Positions 44,274 through 52,115 of a stretch of 64,000 nt of DNA are shown one piece after another. Positions within the stretch are counted from its first letter, which is position 1; each line of letters opens with the position of its first letter. Source of the DNA: Oscillospiraceae bacterium (GTDB lineage: Bacteria > Bacillota_A > Clostridia > Oscillospirales > Oscillospiraceae); assembly GCA_902786615.1 (NCBI GenBank), contig CADADE010000015.1, positions 94,843-158,842 on the forward strand, written 5' to 3'. The position numbers were made by a program, and so were the translations under genes. A model generated the notes under the pieces. It was not told the DNA's origin. It saw only the letters and a program-made list of their open reading frames with translations, and searched no databases.

Positions 44274-44421
44274 GGCAACACCGCACAATACGTCTGCGGC
44301 ATCTTCCGGAAAATTTGTGCTCTGATTTCGTCACTTTTTCTTGAGGTACACAAAGTACATCCGCGAAAAAGTGCCATCATCAGAACGCAAATTTTCTCGG
44401 AATCTGCTCTTGCCGCATTAT
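44274..44421. mobile_element. MITE-like inverted-repeat element, copy 2 (right end lost)
   Basis: This copy is close to identical to copy 1 over most of its length (GGCAACACCGCACAATACGTCTGCGGC..., CACTTTTTCTTGAGGTACACAAAG, TGCTCTTGCCGCATT) but stops after GCATT, lacking the outer 11 bases of the right inverted repeat. It lies over the 3' end of the next gene, and its sequence encodes that gene's last 12 residues and stop. Confidence 0.85.
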
Positions 44422-45117
44422 TCTGTCCACGGCCGTCAGGGTATTGAGCATTTTGGAAACGCGAATGCTGAAGCCCTCGGAATCCGCGGCGACACAGTGC
44501 ACCCACGCGATGCGGCAGCCGTCCGAAGCCGGGACGACATACACCGACTGCAGATTATCCGCCATCAGGTTCGTGCCCTTGAGTACGGACGCCTCCAGCC
44601 GGATGGCCTTGACCCCGCTGTCAAGCTCGCGGGTAATCGACGTGACGTCGAACTCCCCGGAAAGCTGCGCCGTGATCGCGTCCGCAACAAGCGCGGCCTC
44701 TCCCGTGTCGGCGCTCACGTCAATGTAGTTTTCGGGCTTCGCGGGATCGTCCCAGACCGAGACAAAGCGCTCACGCTCCGCCTCGCTGAGGCGCTTAAAG
44801 GATTCATAATCGAAGTCCATCTCAAAGCCGACGGCGTCGCTGCGGATATGCTCATAGCGGACCGGCTGCTCCACGCCCTGGAAGGTGAAAGAAGCTTCAA
44901 AGCGCTCCCCGACCTCTCTTGCGGGCTTGACCGGGGCCGCGCTTGCTTCGGCGGTCGGCGCGGCAGTCTCCGTCACGGCGGCGGGCGCGGGGCTTGCGGC
45001 AGCCTCTGTCGGCGCAGCGTTCGGATTGGTCTTTCCGCAGCCGCTAAGGAGCATCGTCGTCAATGCCAGCGCGATGGCTGCGCTTTTCCCAAAAAAGTGT
45101 TTTCTTTTGCTCATCAT
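44380..45117 (-). CDS. Lipoprotein with C-terminus supplied by an inserted repeat
   Basis: The lipobox LLSGC follows a signal peptide (residues 6-26); after it comes an Ala/Pro/Thr linker (AAPTEAAASPAPAAVTETAAP) and from about residue 65 a folded region (REVGERFEASFTFQG, FDYESFKRLSEAERERF, VYVVPASDGCRIAWVHCVAAD). I do not recognise the family. The gene was apparently longer or ended elsewhere: the final residues MRQEQIPRKFAF and the stop at 44380 are read from MITE-like copy 2. The start ATG (45117) follows GGAAGGAAGTTAAA. Confidence 0.8.
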   Translation of the reverse strand: MMSKRKHFFGKSAAIALALTTMLLSGCGKTNPNAAPTEAAASPAPAAVTETAAPTAEASAAPVKPAREVGERFEASFTFQGVEQPVRYEHIRSDAVGFEMDFDYESFKRLSEAERERFVSVWDDPAKPENYIDVSADTGEAALVADAITAQLSGEFDVTSITRELDSGVKAIRLEASVLKGTNLMADNLQSVYVVPASDGCRIAWVHCVAADSEGFSIRVSKMLNTLTAVDRIMRQEQIPRKFAF

Positions 45118-45302
45118 TTTAACTTCCTTCCTTTGTATTCACGGGCATCATTATATGCTCTTTTGGCAGACACGAAGTCACAGAGTGCGCGTCTGCCGCG
45201 GGCCAGCGCCCACAGAAGCTTGCCGGCATTGCTGAGTGTTCCTTCGATCAGCGCGTCGTACAGCGCGCACCGGCAAGACGTTCGCGGACGCTGCGGAAGC
45301 CG

Positions 45303-45833
45303 TCAGGGTTTTGCGTCGGCCGCAAACTCGACTTCATAGGATGCGCCCGTTCCGTTTCCCGAAGCGTTTTCCTGCACGGTCTCGGTAATGCTCTGCGCTT
45401 CGCCCCGAGCGCCCGTTTCCTCCTGCCCGGAGTCGCCCCTGAACTGCATCACGATGAACGCGATGGCAGCCAGCGCAAACATGCCGATCATCATATAGGT
45501 GAAAAGCTTGATAAAGGCACTGTTTATCTCACGGCTCTCGGCGCGCCGCTCCCGCCGCTCTTCGCGCCGGGCTTCCCTGCTCTCGCTCATCTGCTCGCCG
45601 AGGAAGCCGAAAAGGGAGTCCGCCGCGCCCTTCATGTCGACCTTTACGGTATCGACATGCTCAATTTTCGCATTCTGAACCGAATAATTCTGCACGGCCT
45701 TTTCCACGATAAAGGGGGTGTTGCAGTACGGGCAGACAGCCGCATCGTGGGTCGGGTCCACCTCCAGCTTTGCCCCGCATTGGGTGCAGATCGCCGGAAC
45801 AAGTCTGGCTTTGATATCGTTCGTATCACTCAT
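45303..45833 (-). CDS. Zinc-ribbon plus transmembrane protein
   Basis: Residues 15-40 form a zinc ribbon (ICTQCGAKLEV, AAVCPYCNTPF). Residues 45-75 are a beta-type segment, 80-105 a strongly charged Arg/Glu helix (SREARREERRERRAESRE), 108-132 a membrane helix (AFIKLFTYMMIGMFALAAIAFIVM), and the tail is acidic and Ser/Gly-rich, presumably outside. This layout is common in clostridial zinc-ribbon membrane proteins of unknown role. The gap between it and the lipoprotein (45118-45302) holds nothing recognisable. Start follows AGGAGTGAGAATTC. Confidence 0.75.
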   Translation of the reverse strand: MSDTNDIKARLVPAICTQCGAKLEVDPTHDAAVCPYCNTPFIVEKAVQNYSVQNAKIEHVDTVKVDMKGAADSLFGFLGEQMSESREARREERRERRAESREINSAFIKLFTYMMIGMFALAAIAFIVMQFRGDSGQEETGARGEAQSITETVQENASGNGTGASYEVEFAADAKP

Positions 45834-45896
45834 GAATTCTCACTCCTGTCTTCTGTCTCGATCTCCGAATATTCGCGGTATGCAGGTATGCTTTAT

Positions 45897-45924
45897 ATTA
45901 TAAAGTTTTCCTTTCTAAAGTCAA
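45897..45924 (-). promoter_or_regulatory. Promoter of the zinc-ribbon gene
   Basis: Minus-strand TTGACT (45924-45919), 16-base spacer, TATAAT (45902-45897), about 60 bases before the start. Confidence 0.85.
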
Positions 45925-45945
45925 GCAGGCAGCTTGCGAAATGCA

Positions 45946-45974
45946 TTGCAATCAGCCGACCGCCGCGATATAAT
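45946..45974 (+). promoter_or_regulatory. Promoter of the DUF4430 / ECF-S pair
   Basis: TTGCAA (45946-45951), 17-base spacer, TATAAT (45969-45974), about 40 bases before the start. It is divergent from the zinc-ribbon promoter 20 bases away. Confidence 0.85.
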
Positions 45975-46015
45975 AAATGGAAAAATCATTCACAAAGATG
46001 GGTGGGATCCTTGCC

Positions 46016-46408
46016 ATGAAGAAAAAACAAATCATCGCGCTGGCGGCGTTTATCCTGCTGCTGCTTACCGTGTTCCTGGTCTGGCATTTTTGCCGCCCGT
46101 CTGCCGCGCCGGGCGCCAAGACAATCACGCTGGAGGTCGTACACGGAGACGGCTCTACCGCCGCCTTTACGATCCACACAGAGGCCGGGAACCTGGGAGA
46201 CGCCCTCCGCTCCGTGGACGGGCTGGTCTCCGGCGACAACGGCCACTACGGCCTGATGGTGACCACGGTGGACGGAGAGGGTACCGACTGGAACCGGGAT
46301 CGGTCCTGGTGGTGCCTCACCAAAAACGGGGAGCGCGTGGATACCGGTGTTGACAGCACTGTGATTTCCGATGGAGAACACTATGAATTCACCTACACCA
46401 TTGGGTAA
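46016..46408 (+). CDS. Membrane-anchored DUF4430 protein
   Basis: An N-terminal helix (IIALAAFILLLLTVFLVWHF, residues 5-24) anchors an extracellular DUF4430 domain whose end reads SWWCLTKNGERVDTGVDSTVISDGEHYEFTYT. DUF4430 is related to the C-terminal domain of intrinsic factor and transcobalamin, which suggests ligand capture. No Cys lipobox is present. It overlaps the ECF-S gene by 26 bases, so the pair is co-made. Start 46016 is chosen over ATG 45977, which would place charged residues before the helix and has no ribosome site. Confidence 0.82.
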   Translation: MKKKQIIALAAFILLLLTVFLVWHFCRPSAAPGAKTITLEVVHGDGSTAAFTIHTEAGNLGDALRSVDGLVSGDNGHYGLMVTTVDGEGTDWNRDRSWWCLTKNGERVDTGVDSTVISDGEHYEFTYTIG

Positions 46409-46937
46409 GCTCTCCGTACGGGAGCTTTGCATCCTGGCCTTCTTCGCCGCCCTGATCTTCGCCACCAAAGCCGCCCTCGCCTCCATTCCGAATGTGAACC
46501 TGAACGCGCTTTTGATCATTCTCGTGACGCTGTATTTCGGCTGGAGGGCGCTCTATTCGGTCGGCGTGTATATACTGCTGGAGGGGCTGATTTTCGGCTT
46601 CAGCGTGTGGTGGTTTTCGTATCTCTACATCTGGCCGCTGCTGGTCGTGCTGGTCATGCTCTTTCGCAGGAACAGATCTCCGCTGCTGTGGGCAATCCTC
46701 GCGGGCATGTACGGGCTGCTCTTCGGGCCGCTGATGTACATCGGGTACTTCGCCATTCTGGGCGGCTGGCGCGGCTTTGCCGCCATGTGGATCGCGGGCA
46801 TCCCGTACGATCTCATACACGCGGCCTCCAATTTCCTCACGGTCCTGGTCCTGTTCAAGCCGCTGTCGCAAGTGATGGATCGTTTTGTGCGCGATCCGCT
46901 TCACCGCGCGCAGCCGACGGCTGTGGAAAAAACATAG
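46383..46937 (+). CDS. ECF transporter S-component-like membrane protein
   Basis: S components bind a vitamin or metal outside and pass it to the ECF ATPase module. The product has about six helices (ELCILAFFAALIFATKAALA, LNALLIILVTLYFGW, ALYSVGVYILLEGLIFGF, SYLYIWPLLVVLVMLF, LLWAILAGMYGLLFGPLMYIGYFAI, HAASNFLTVLVLFKPL) and the Arg-Lys poor core typical of the family. The GGAG before 46383 supports that start. Its overlap with DUF4430 suggests one capture-and-uptake unit, possibly for a cobalamin-like ligand, but the ligand is not shown by sequence. No ECF ATPases are in the window. Confidence 0.78.
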   Translation: MNSPTPLGKLSVRELCILAFFAALIFATKAALASIPNVNLNALLIILVTLYFGWRALYSVGVYILLEGLIFGFSVWWFSYLYIWPLLVVLVMLFRRNRSPLLWAILAGMYGLLFGPLMYIGYFAILGGWRGFAAMWIAGIPYDLIHAASNFLTVLVLFKPLSQVMDRFVRDPLHRAQPTAVEKT

Positions 46938-46948
46938 CCGGAAGCATA

Positions 46949-47009
46949 AAGGGCTGTCACGTTCCCGCCGGTTTACCCGGTCGGATCGTGACAGCCCTTG
47001 CTGTTTTTC
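46949..47009 (+). terminator. Terminator of the ECF-S pair
   Basis: AAGGGCTGTCACG (46949-46961) pairs with CGTGACAGCCCTT (46987-46999), with an inner CCGGTTTACCCGG, then TTTTTCT. Confidence 0.8.
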
Positions 47010-47048
47010 TATTCTGTGACAAGCGCCGGGGCGGTCTGTGCCGCCGCG

Positions 47049-47888
47049 TTACTTCTCCATCATATGGACGTTGATATGCTCGTAGCTCATTTCAACGCCG
47101 TGCTTTTCAAAGCTCTCCCGAACATGCTCGTTAAGATCAAAGTACACATCCCAGTAGTCCGCGTTTTTGCACCACACGCGCGTCACGTATTTGATCGAGC
47201 TGGCGTCATAGGACAGCAGACGCACGAAAGGCGCGGGCTCGGAGAGAATGCGGGAATCCATGCCGATCGCCTCCCGGATCGCCGCCTTGACGGTTTCGGT
47301 CTTTGCGTCGTAGGAAGCGGAAAACGTGAGATCGACCCGGCGATTAGGCTCGCGGCTGTAGTTTTTGACGGCCGCCGCGGTAAGATCGCCGTTGGGGATC
47401 ACGATGGAGACATTATCAGGCGTGGCGAGGATGGCGTTAAAGAATCCGATGCTCTTGATGGTGCCCACCTTGTCGCCGATCTCCACGAAGTCGCCTTCCT
47501 TGAAAGGCTTGTTGATCAGCAGCATGATACCGGAGAAGAAATTGGTCAGCAGGTTCTGTACGGAAAGCGACAGGGCAAGACCTGCCACGCTGAGCACGGC
47601 CACGAGCGAGGTCGCGTTGATGCCGAACGCCCCGGCCACGATGATGATCGTCAGCGCCCACAGGAGCGTGGTGACAAGCTTGATGATGAGGTTTCGGATG
47701 GGCGGGTCGAGCCGGGTCATCCGGTTGAGCGCCCTGGTCAGCACCGCCTTGATGATGCGGATGGCGATGACGCAGACCAGAAAGGTAATGAGGCCCGAGA
47801 TAAGTGTGTTGAAGGCAAGGTTTCCGGTGAGTGTGTTCAGATTTTCACGGGTTTGCTGTACGGTTTGTTCAACGTCGACAATTTCCAT
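47049..47888 (-). CDS. MscS-type small-conductance mechanosensitive channel
   Basis: MscS opens under membrane tension to release solutes. Three helices (NTLISGLITFLVCVIAIRI, LLWALTIIIVAGAFGI, TSLVAVLSVAGLALSLSVQNLLTNFFSG) with the Gly/Ala-rich pore helix, then the GDFVEIGDKVGTIKSIGFF beta domain and a PNGDLTAAAVKNYS stretch are diagnostic. The 279 residues match. Start ATG 47888 follows AAGGAGAGTGCCAAC. Single gene. Confidence 0.95.
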   Translation of the reverse strand: MEIVDVEQTVQQTRENLNTLTGNLAFNTLISGLITFLVCVIAIRIIKAVLTRALNRMTRLDPPIRNLIIKLVTTLLWALTIIIVAGAFGINATSLVAVLSVAGLALSLSVQNLLTNFFSGIMLLINKPFKEGDFVEIGDKVGTIKSIGFFNAILATPDNVSIVIPNGDLTAAAVKNYSREPNRRVDLTFSASYDAKTETVKAAIREAIGMDSRILSEPAPFVRLLSYDASSIKYVTRVWCKNADYWDVYFDLNEHVRESFEKHGVEMSYEHINVHMMEK

Positions 47889-47978
47889 GTTGGCACTCTC
47901 CTTATATATGTTTTTTACCGCAGTCTGAGGTTTTCAACCCTTGCTCGTCCCGCTTCGTCATACGGGTACAGTGCGGGT

Positions 47979-48740
47979 TTACGCCGCGGTGAAACGCATG
48001 CCGCAGAGCTCCTCCGTCTTCTTTCTGAACCGGATCAGCACCACAATTTCGTAGATCATAAGCCCCACATAGCCGCCAAGCGCCATCACGATGCCGCTCA
48101 TCTCTCCGGCCATCAGCTTGCCGTTGAAGACCGTGCAGGCGTCATACACGGTATGGACGCCCATCGGGATCAGGATCGCCAGGACGCAGTTCAGGGCCGG
48201 AGAGCCCTTCCCCGTCAGTCTGCTGTATTTAGCCCTGCCAAGAAATTCGCCCATGATCACGTTGAATGTCATGTGCGCCGGAACCGAGATCAATCTTCCG
48301 ACGAAAGAGACGTAATCCGAGGCGTCTCCTCCCGTGCTGAAGTCGCCGTAATAGAATTCCTCCGCCACCGCAAAGCCAAAACCGACAGCAGCGCCGATCA
48401 AAGCGTATTCATAGACGTTTTTGACTCTGGACTTCAGGATCAAAAGTGCAAGGAGAATCATAAGCAGCTTTGACATTTCTTCCGTAAAGCCGGCCATGAT
48501 GAAGGAACGAAGCAGAGAGCTTGCGAAGCTTGTGCTTCCCGCTATCATATTCCCCATGCCCCCGGCCGCCTTTGCAAGGAGTATGGTGCCGAACCCCCCA
48601 ACAAACATGGAGACAATGCCGAGTCCGAGCGGCAGCAGCGCCTGAAACGCCCCGATCCGCTCCGGAGTTTCTCTTTTGATCATGCGCCAGTACAGGAGCC
48701 CCAGAATAACGATTGTGAGGCCCGCAGCCAAGATTTTCAT
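47979..48740 (-). CDS. PrsW-type intramembrane protease, second copy
   Basis: The EExxK motif appears as GFTEEMSKLLMILL, with AVAEEFYYG, VPAHMTFNVIMGEFLG and a late GVHTVYDAC motif, matching the PrsW/CAAX-like metallo- or glutamic-type intramembrane protease fold. About eight helices, 253 residues. It is less like classical PrsW than the copy at 9004-9756. The start has GGAGGGGAATAATT upstream. It lies directly before MITE-like copy 3, whose left end is 45 bases upstream of the start. Confidence 0.8.
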   Translation of the reverse strand: MKILAAGLTIVILGLLYWRMIKRETPERIGAFQALLPLGLGIVSMFVGGFGTILLAKAAGGMGNMIAGSTSFASSLLRSFIMAGFTEEMSKLLMILLALLILKSRVKNVYEYALIGAAVGFGFAVAEEFYYGDFSTGGDASDYVSFVGRLISVPAHMTFNVIMGEFLGRAKYSRLTGKGSPALNCVLAILIPMGVHTVYDACTVFNGKLMAGEMSGIVMALGGYVGLMIYEIVVLIRFRKKTEELCGMRFTAA

Positions 48741-48782
48741 AATTATTCCCCTCCGTAAAATTTGTCTATACTTTTTGTATAT

Positions 48783-48949
48783 TTAAGGCAACACCGTACA
48801 ATCCGCCTTCGGCATCTTTCGGAAAAATCGCTCTCTGATTTTGTCACTTTTTCTTGCAATACACAAAGTATTGCTGCGAAAAACTGCCTTCATCAGAACC
48901 CGATTTTTCTCGAAATCTGCTCTTGCCGAATTATACGGTATTGCCTTAA
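48783..48949. mobile_element. MITE-like inverted-repeat element, copy 3 (complete, diverged)
   Basis: Terminal repeats are TTAAGGCAACACCGTACAAT and ATTATACGGTATTGCCTTAA (20 bp, two mismatches). The inner stem is GCAATAC-ACAAA-GTATTGC, longer than in copies 1 and 2 and with base changes on both sides that keep pairing. It fills most of the 320-bp gap between the PrsW-type gene and the radical SAM gene. Confidence 0.85.
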
Positions 48950-49058
48950 CGATATTGTACATAAAACCGCGTTTGATAGCAACAAGTTTTTTCGGGCAAG
49001 CACCGTCAGCGGCAAGCTTTTGTCTGACCGCGGGCTTCTTTTTCCGGGATCGGCCTCT

Positions 49059-50186
49059 TCAAGCGGTGCACGCATCAGACGCCGCGTGGCGTGCAAGCAG
49101 CGCCTCCACCTGATCGCGCTTTTCATAGAGCACGCAGCCGCCCTCGTGATCGTCCAGCAGGATATCCCCGCTGCGAAGCGCTGTGAACAGAGGCGAGTGC
49201 ATCGCCTCACGCAGAGAGGTATCCTTGATGTTCACATCCGAATAAGGTGAGAAGGGGCAGGGCTCCGCCCCGCCGTGGGAGTTGATGTGGAAAAAGCCGC
49301 GCCCGGCCGCGACGCAGCCGCCGGAGCTTTTCTCGTCGCCCGGGAACGATATGTACACCATCTCCGGGTGTTCCCCGCGCAGTCTTTCGATCTCGCGGCG
49401 CAGGTATTCGCGCTCTTCGTCGCCGGGAGCAAGCTCTTTGGCTTCCGCCGTGACCGGCACAAACTCCACGAAGATCACAGCCTTGCAGCCCCTGTCAGAG
49501 AGCTTTTTCAGAAATGCGTCGGAGCAGACCTCTTTCAGGTTCTGCGTCGTCACGGTGACGGAAGCGCCGAAGATCAGGCCGCGGCGCTTAAACTCATCCA
49601 TATTGCGGATGAGGCTTTCATAGACTCCCTTGCCGCGCCGCGCGTCGGTGATCTTCTTCTCCCCTTCAATGCTCATGATGGGGATGAGGTTTCGGCAGCG
49701 GTCAAAAAGTTCAAAGTAGCGCTTGTCGATAAAGGTGCCGTTCGTGAAGATCGGGAAGAGGATATTCGGCTTCTTCCCGGCAGCCTCGATGATATCCCGG
49801 CGAAGCATAGGCTCGCCGCCTGCCAGCAGGATGAAGCTGACGCCGAGCTCGTCGGCCTCGTCAAAGATGCTGAGCCACTCTTCATCGCTGAGCTGTTCGA
49901 CCGGGGCGGCGTCCACGGTAGCATTGTTGCAGCGGGAATAGCAGCCCGCACAGTGCAGGTTGCACTGGCTGGTGATGCTGGCGATGAGGAAGGGCGGGAT
50001 ATGCTCGCCCGCGTCCTCGGCCTCGCGGCGCTTTTTGGACGCGGCCTTGCTGGCCGCGGCAAATTTGAGCATAAAAGCCGTTTCCCGCGGGTCCTTGAAG
50101 GTGGCCTTCAAAGCATCGGCCACAACGTTCTCCACGCCCTTTGTCACATAGGCCTGCAGGTCAAAGCTCTCGTCGATTCTGTTCAT
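49059..50186 (-). CDS. Radical SAM protein with SPASM-like C-terminus
   Basis: The SAM-cluster motif CNLHCAGC places cysteines at 75, 79 and 82. LAGGEPMLRRDI, FTNGTFID and SIEGEK are further radical SAM landmarks. The C-terminal third has GGCVAAGRGFFHINSHGGAEPCPF and a late GGCVLYEKR, suggesting a SPASM-type auxiliary cluster. Such enzymes modify peptides or mature quinohemoprotein-like proteins, or act in cofactor synthesis. No precursor peptide gene is adjacent, though a double-glycine peptide is 26 kb away. Start 50186 follows AAAGAGGAACACAAA; the upstream frame is not protein-like. Confidence 0.88.
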   Translation of the reverse strand: MNRIDESFDLQAYVTKGVENVVADALKATFKDPRETAFMLKFAAASKAASKKRREAEDAGEHIPPFLIASITSQCNLHCAGCYSRCNNATVDAAPVEQLSDEEWLSIFDEADELGVSFILLAGGEPMLRRDIIEAAGKKPNILFPIFTNGTFIDKRYFELFDRCRNLIPIMSIEGEKKITDARRGKGVYESLIRNMDEFKRRGLIFGASVTVTTQNLKEVCSDAFLKKLSDRGCKAVIFVEFVPVTAEAKELAPGDEEREYLRREIERLRGEHPEMVYISFPGDEKSSGGCVAAGRGFFHINSHGGAEPCPFSPYSDVNIKDTSLREAMHSPLFTALRSGDILLDDHEGGCVLYEKRDQVEALLARHAASDACTA

Positions 50187-50369
50187 TTTGTGTTCCTCTT
50201 TTCCAAGCATCTCGGCTTTGTTGAATCTCTTCTTGATTTGTTTCAGCTTTCGGAGCCTGTCTGAAAGCGGCTTGTATCCTCCATTTTTGTGTGAGCAGGC
50301 ATATAAGTCCTGTATTTTATCATAATTCCGCCGCGCCCCGGATTCAAGATACATTCTGTGAATAAAGCA

Positions 50370-50394
50370 GGACCGCCGGGCTGGCCGGCGGTCC
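50370..50394 (-). terminator. Terminator of the uxu genes
   Basis: GGACCGCCGG / CCGGCGGTCC (50370-50379, 50385-50394) just past uxuB, with TTTTGTTTT on the plus side and TGCTTTATT on the minus side. Confidence 0.7.
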
Positions 50395-50415
50395 TTTTGT
50401 TTTATTTGGTCAGGC

Positions 50416-51951
50416 TTATGTCTCCCAGACGTACTTGTGCAGAGTCTTGCGCACGGCGCCGACGCCCTCGGTGAGTTCGGTGAAGTAGTCGTAAATCTTG
50501 TCCGCGAGACCGGCGTCCACCAGATCCACACCGAAGATCGTGGCGTTTCTCAGCAGGCCCTCGAGCTTCTTCGTGTCGGGCTTCTCGCCGAGCTTCATGT
50601 CCTTGACATAGGCCTTCGCGGTCTCGAGCAGGGGGTCGGGGCTCTGCTCAAAGACCTCTCCCCTGTCGTCCACGCCCATGAGGTAGCGCAGCCACCCCGC
50701 GTGCACCAGCGGGATGAGCCTGAGATCGTTCACGTCCAGATCGTCGGAGGCGAGATAGGCCTTGATCGTCTCGCCGAAGCGGATGGGCAGCTTCTGCGAG
50801 GTGTCTGCCGCGATGCGCTGGGGCATATCCGGCAGGAAGGGGTTGGGGATGCGCTCGTTCACCACGGCGTCAATGAAGGCCTTCGGGCTGATGATGCCGG
50901 GGTCGGTCACGACGGGCAGCCCCTCCTTGTAGCCGATGGTCTCCACCAGCTTGTGCAGATCCTCGTCCTGCATCTCCTTGTAGATCCTGTCAAAGCCCAG
51001 CAGGCAGCCAAACACGGCCAGCGCCGTGTGCAGGGGGTTGAGGCAGGTGCAGACCTTCATGCGCTCCACCTTGTCCACGGTCTCGCGGTCGGTGAAGTAG
51101 ATGCCCGCCTTTTCGAGCGCGGGGCGGCCGTTGGGGAAGCTGTCCTCAATGACGAGGTACTCACACTCCTCGGCGTTGACAAAGGGGGTGCCGTCCTCCA
51201 GGCCGTCCTCTTTCAGCATGGCGGCGACGGAGGCGTCCGGGCCCGGCGTGATCTTGTCGATCATCGACCAGGGGAAGCTGACGGATTCTTTGAGCCAGGC
51301 GTTGAAGCCGGGGCCGCCCCACTTCTCGGCAAAGCAGGTGATGGCGGCCTTGAGCTTGTCACCGTTGTGGGAGCAGTTGTCCATGCTCACCATGGCGAGC
51401 GGCGCCTTGTTTTTGAGGTAGCGGGCGCAGAGCAGGGCGGTGATCTTTCCCATGTAGCTCTTCGCGTCCTCGGGCTTGCCCGCAAGGTCGGCGGCGACGT
51501 CGGGCAGGTATTCGCCGTTGGCGTCATAGAGGGCGTAGCCCTTCTCGGTGATGGTGAAGGACACCATCTGGAGAGAGGGGTTTTCAAAGATTTCCTTTAG
51601 TCTTGCCTCGCTGCCGTAAAGGTAGACCTTCTCGGCGATGGAAGCGACGACGGCCTTCTCGAGATTGCCGTCGGCCTTGAGCGTGACCTTGATGGTGAGG
51701 TTGTCGTTCGCCTCGGGCTTTTTCTCTCTTCTCTCGGCGGCGATGATGCCGGTCCGGGCAAGGCCCGCGTCCAGCAGGCGCTGGCAGGCGTCAGCCTGGA
51801 AGGCCTTGAAGATGTTGCCCGCGCCGAAGTGCAGCCAGGTGGGATTTTTGAGGGTCTCCTCGACCATCGCGTCCCGGTCAAATTTGGGCAGCCGATAGCC
51901 CATGGCTTCCCAGGCAGCTCTATTTTTTATAGACTCGTTATTCAGTACCAT
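50416..51951 (-). CDS. uxuB: Fructuronate reductase / D-mannonate oxidoreductase
   Basis: UxuB reduces D-fructuronate with NADH to D-mannonate in hexuronate catabolism. The mannitol dehydrogenase fold start is LHFGAGNIFKAFQADA with IIAAERREKK, then MVSMDNCSHNGDKLK, VEDSFPNGRP-like VIEDSFPNGRPALEKAG, CLNPLHTALAVFGCLLG and DLRLIPLVHAGWLRYL; all are conserved family blocks. It has 511 residues. It lies downstream of uxuA, separated by a palindromic repeat. ATG 51951 is supported by position; a GGAG site is AGAATATGGTACTG-weak. Confidence 0.92.
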   Translation of the reverse strand: MVLNNESIKNRAAWEAMGYRLPKFDRDAMVEETLKNPTWLHFGAGNIFKAFQADACQRLLDAGLARTGIIAAERREKKPEANDNLTIKVTLKADGNLEKAVVASIAEKVYLYGSEARLKEIFENPSLQMVSFTITEKGYALYDANGEYLPDVAADLAGKPEDAKSYMGKITALLCARYLKNKAPLAMVSMDNCSHNGDKLKAAITCFAEKWGGPGFNAWLKESVSFPWSMIDKITPGPDASVAAMLKEDGLEDGTPFVNAEECEYLVIEDSFPNGRPALEKAGIYFTDRETVDKVERMKVCTCLNPLHTALAVFGCLLGFDRIYKEMQDEDLHKLVETIGYKEGLPVVTDPGIISPKAFIDAVVNERIPNPFLPDMPQRIAADTSQKLPIRFGETIKAYLASDDLDVNDLRLIPLVHAGWLRYLMGVDDRGEVFEQSPDPLLETAKAYVKDMKLGEKPDTKKLEGLLRNATIFGVDLVDAGLADKIYDYFTELTEGVGAVRKTLHKYVWET

Positions 51952-51974
51952 ATTCTTCTACTCCTTCGCTTTCT

Positions 51975-52115
51975 TGGCTCCCCCTCCGGGGGAGCTGTCA
52001 CGGCGCGTGTACGCCCGCGCCGTGACTGAGAGGGGCTGCTGACGAACAAACCCCTTCCACCGCTGAAGCGGTCCCCCTCCCCCAAACGCCGCATGCGCGG
52101 CTGGGGGAGGCAAGG
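51975..52115. repeat. Composite palindromic repeat (types A and B) between uxuA and uxuB
   Basis: GGCTCCCCCTCCGGGGGAGC, GTCACGGCGC...GCGCCGTGAC, and TGAGAGGGG (A-type modules) are followed by CCCCTTCCACCGCTGAAGCGGT and CCTCCCCCAAACGCCGCATGCGCGGCTGGGGGAGG (B type). Both families thus co-occur in one site. Confidence 0.8.

Noticed and set aside
42484..44334. Minus-strand frame across the 5'-nucleotidase
   Set aside because: Same reason; no recognisable motif and no start site.
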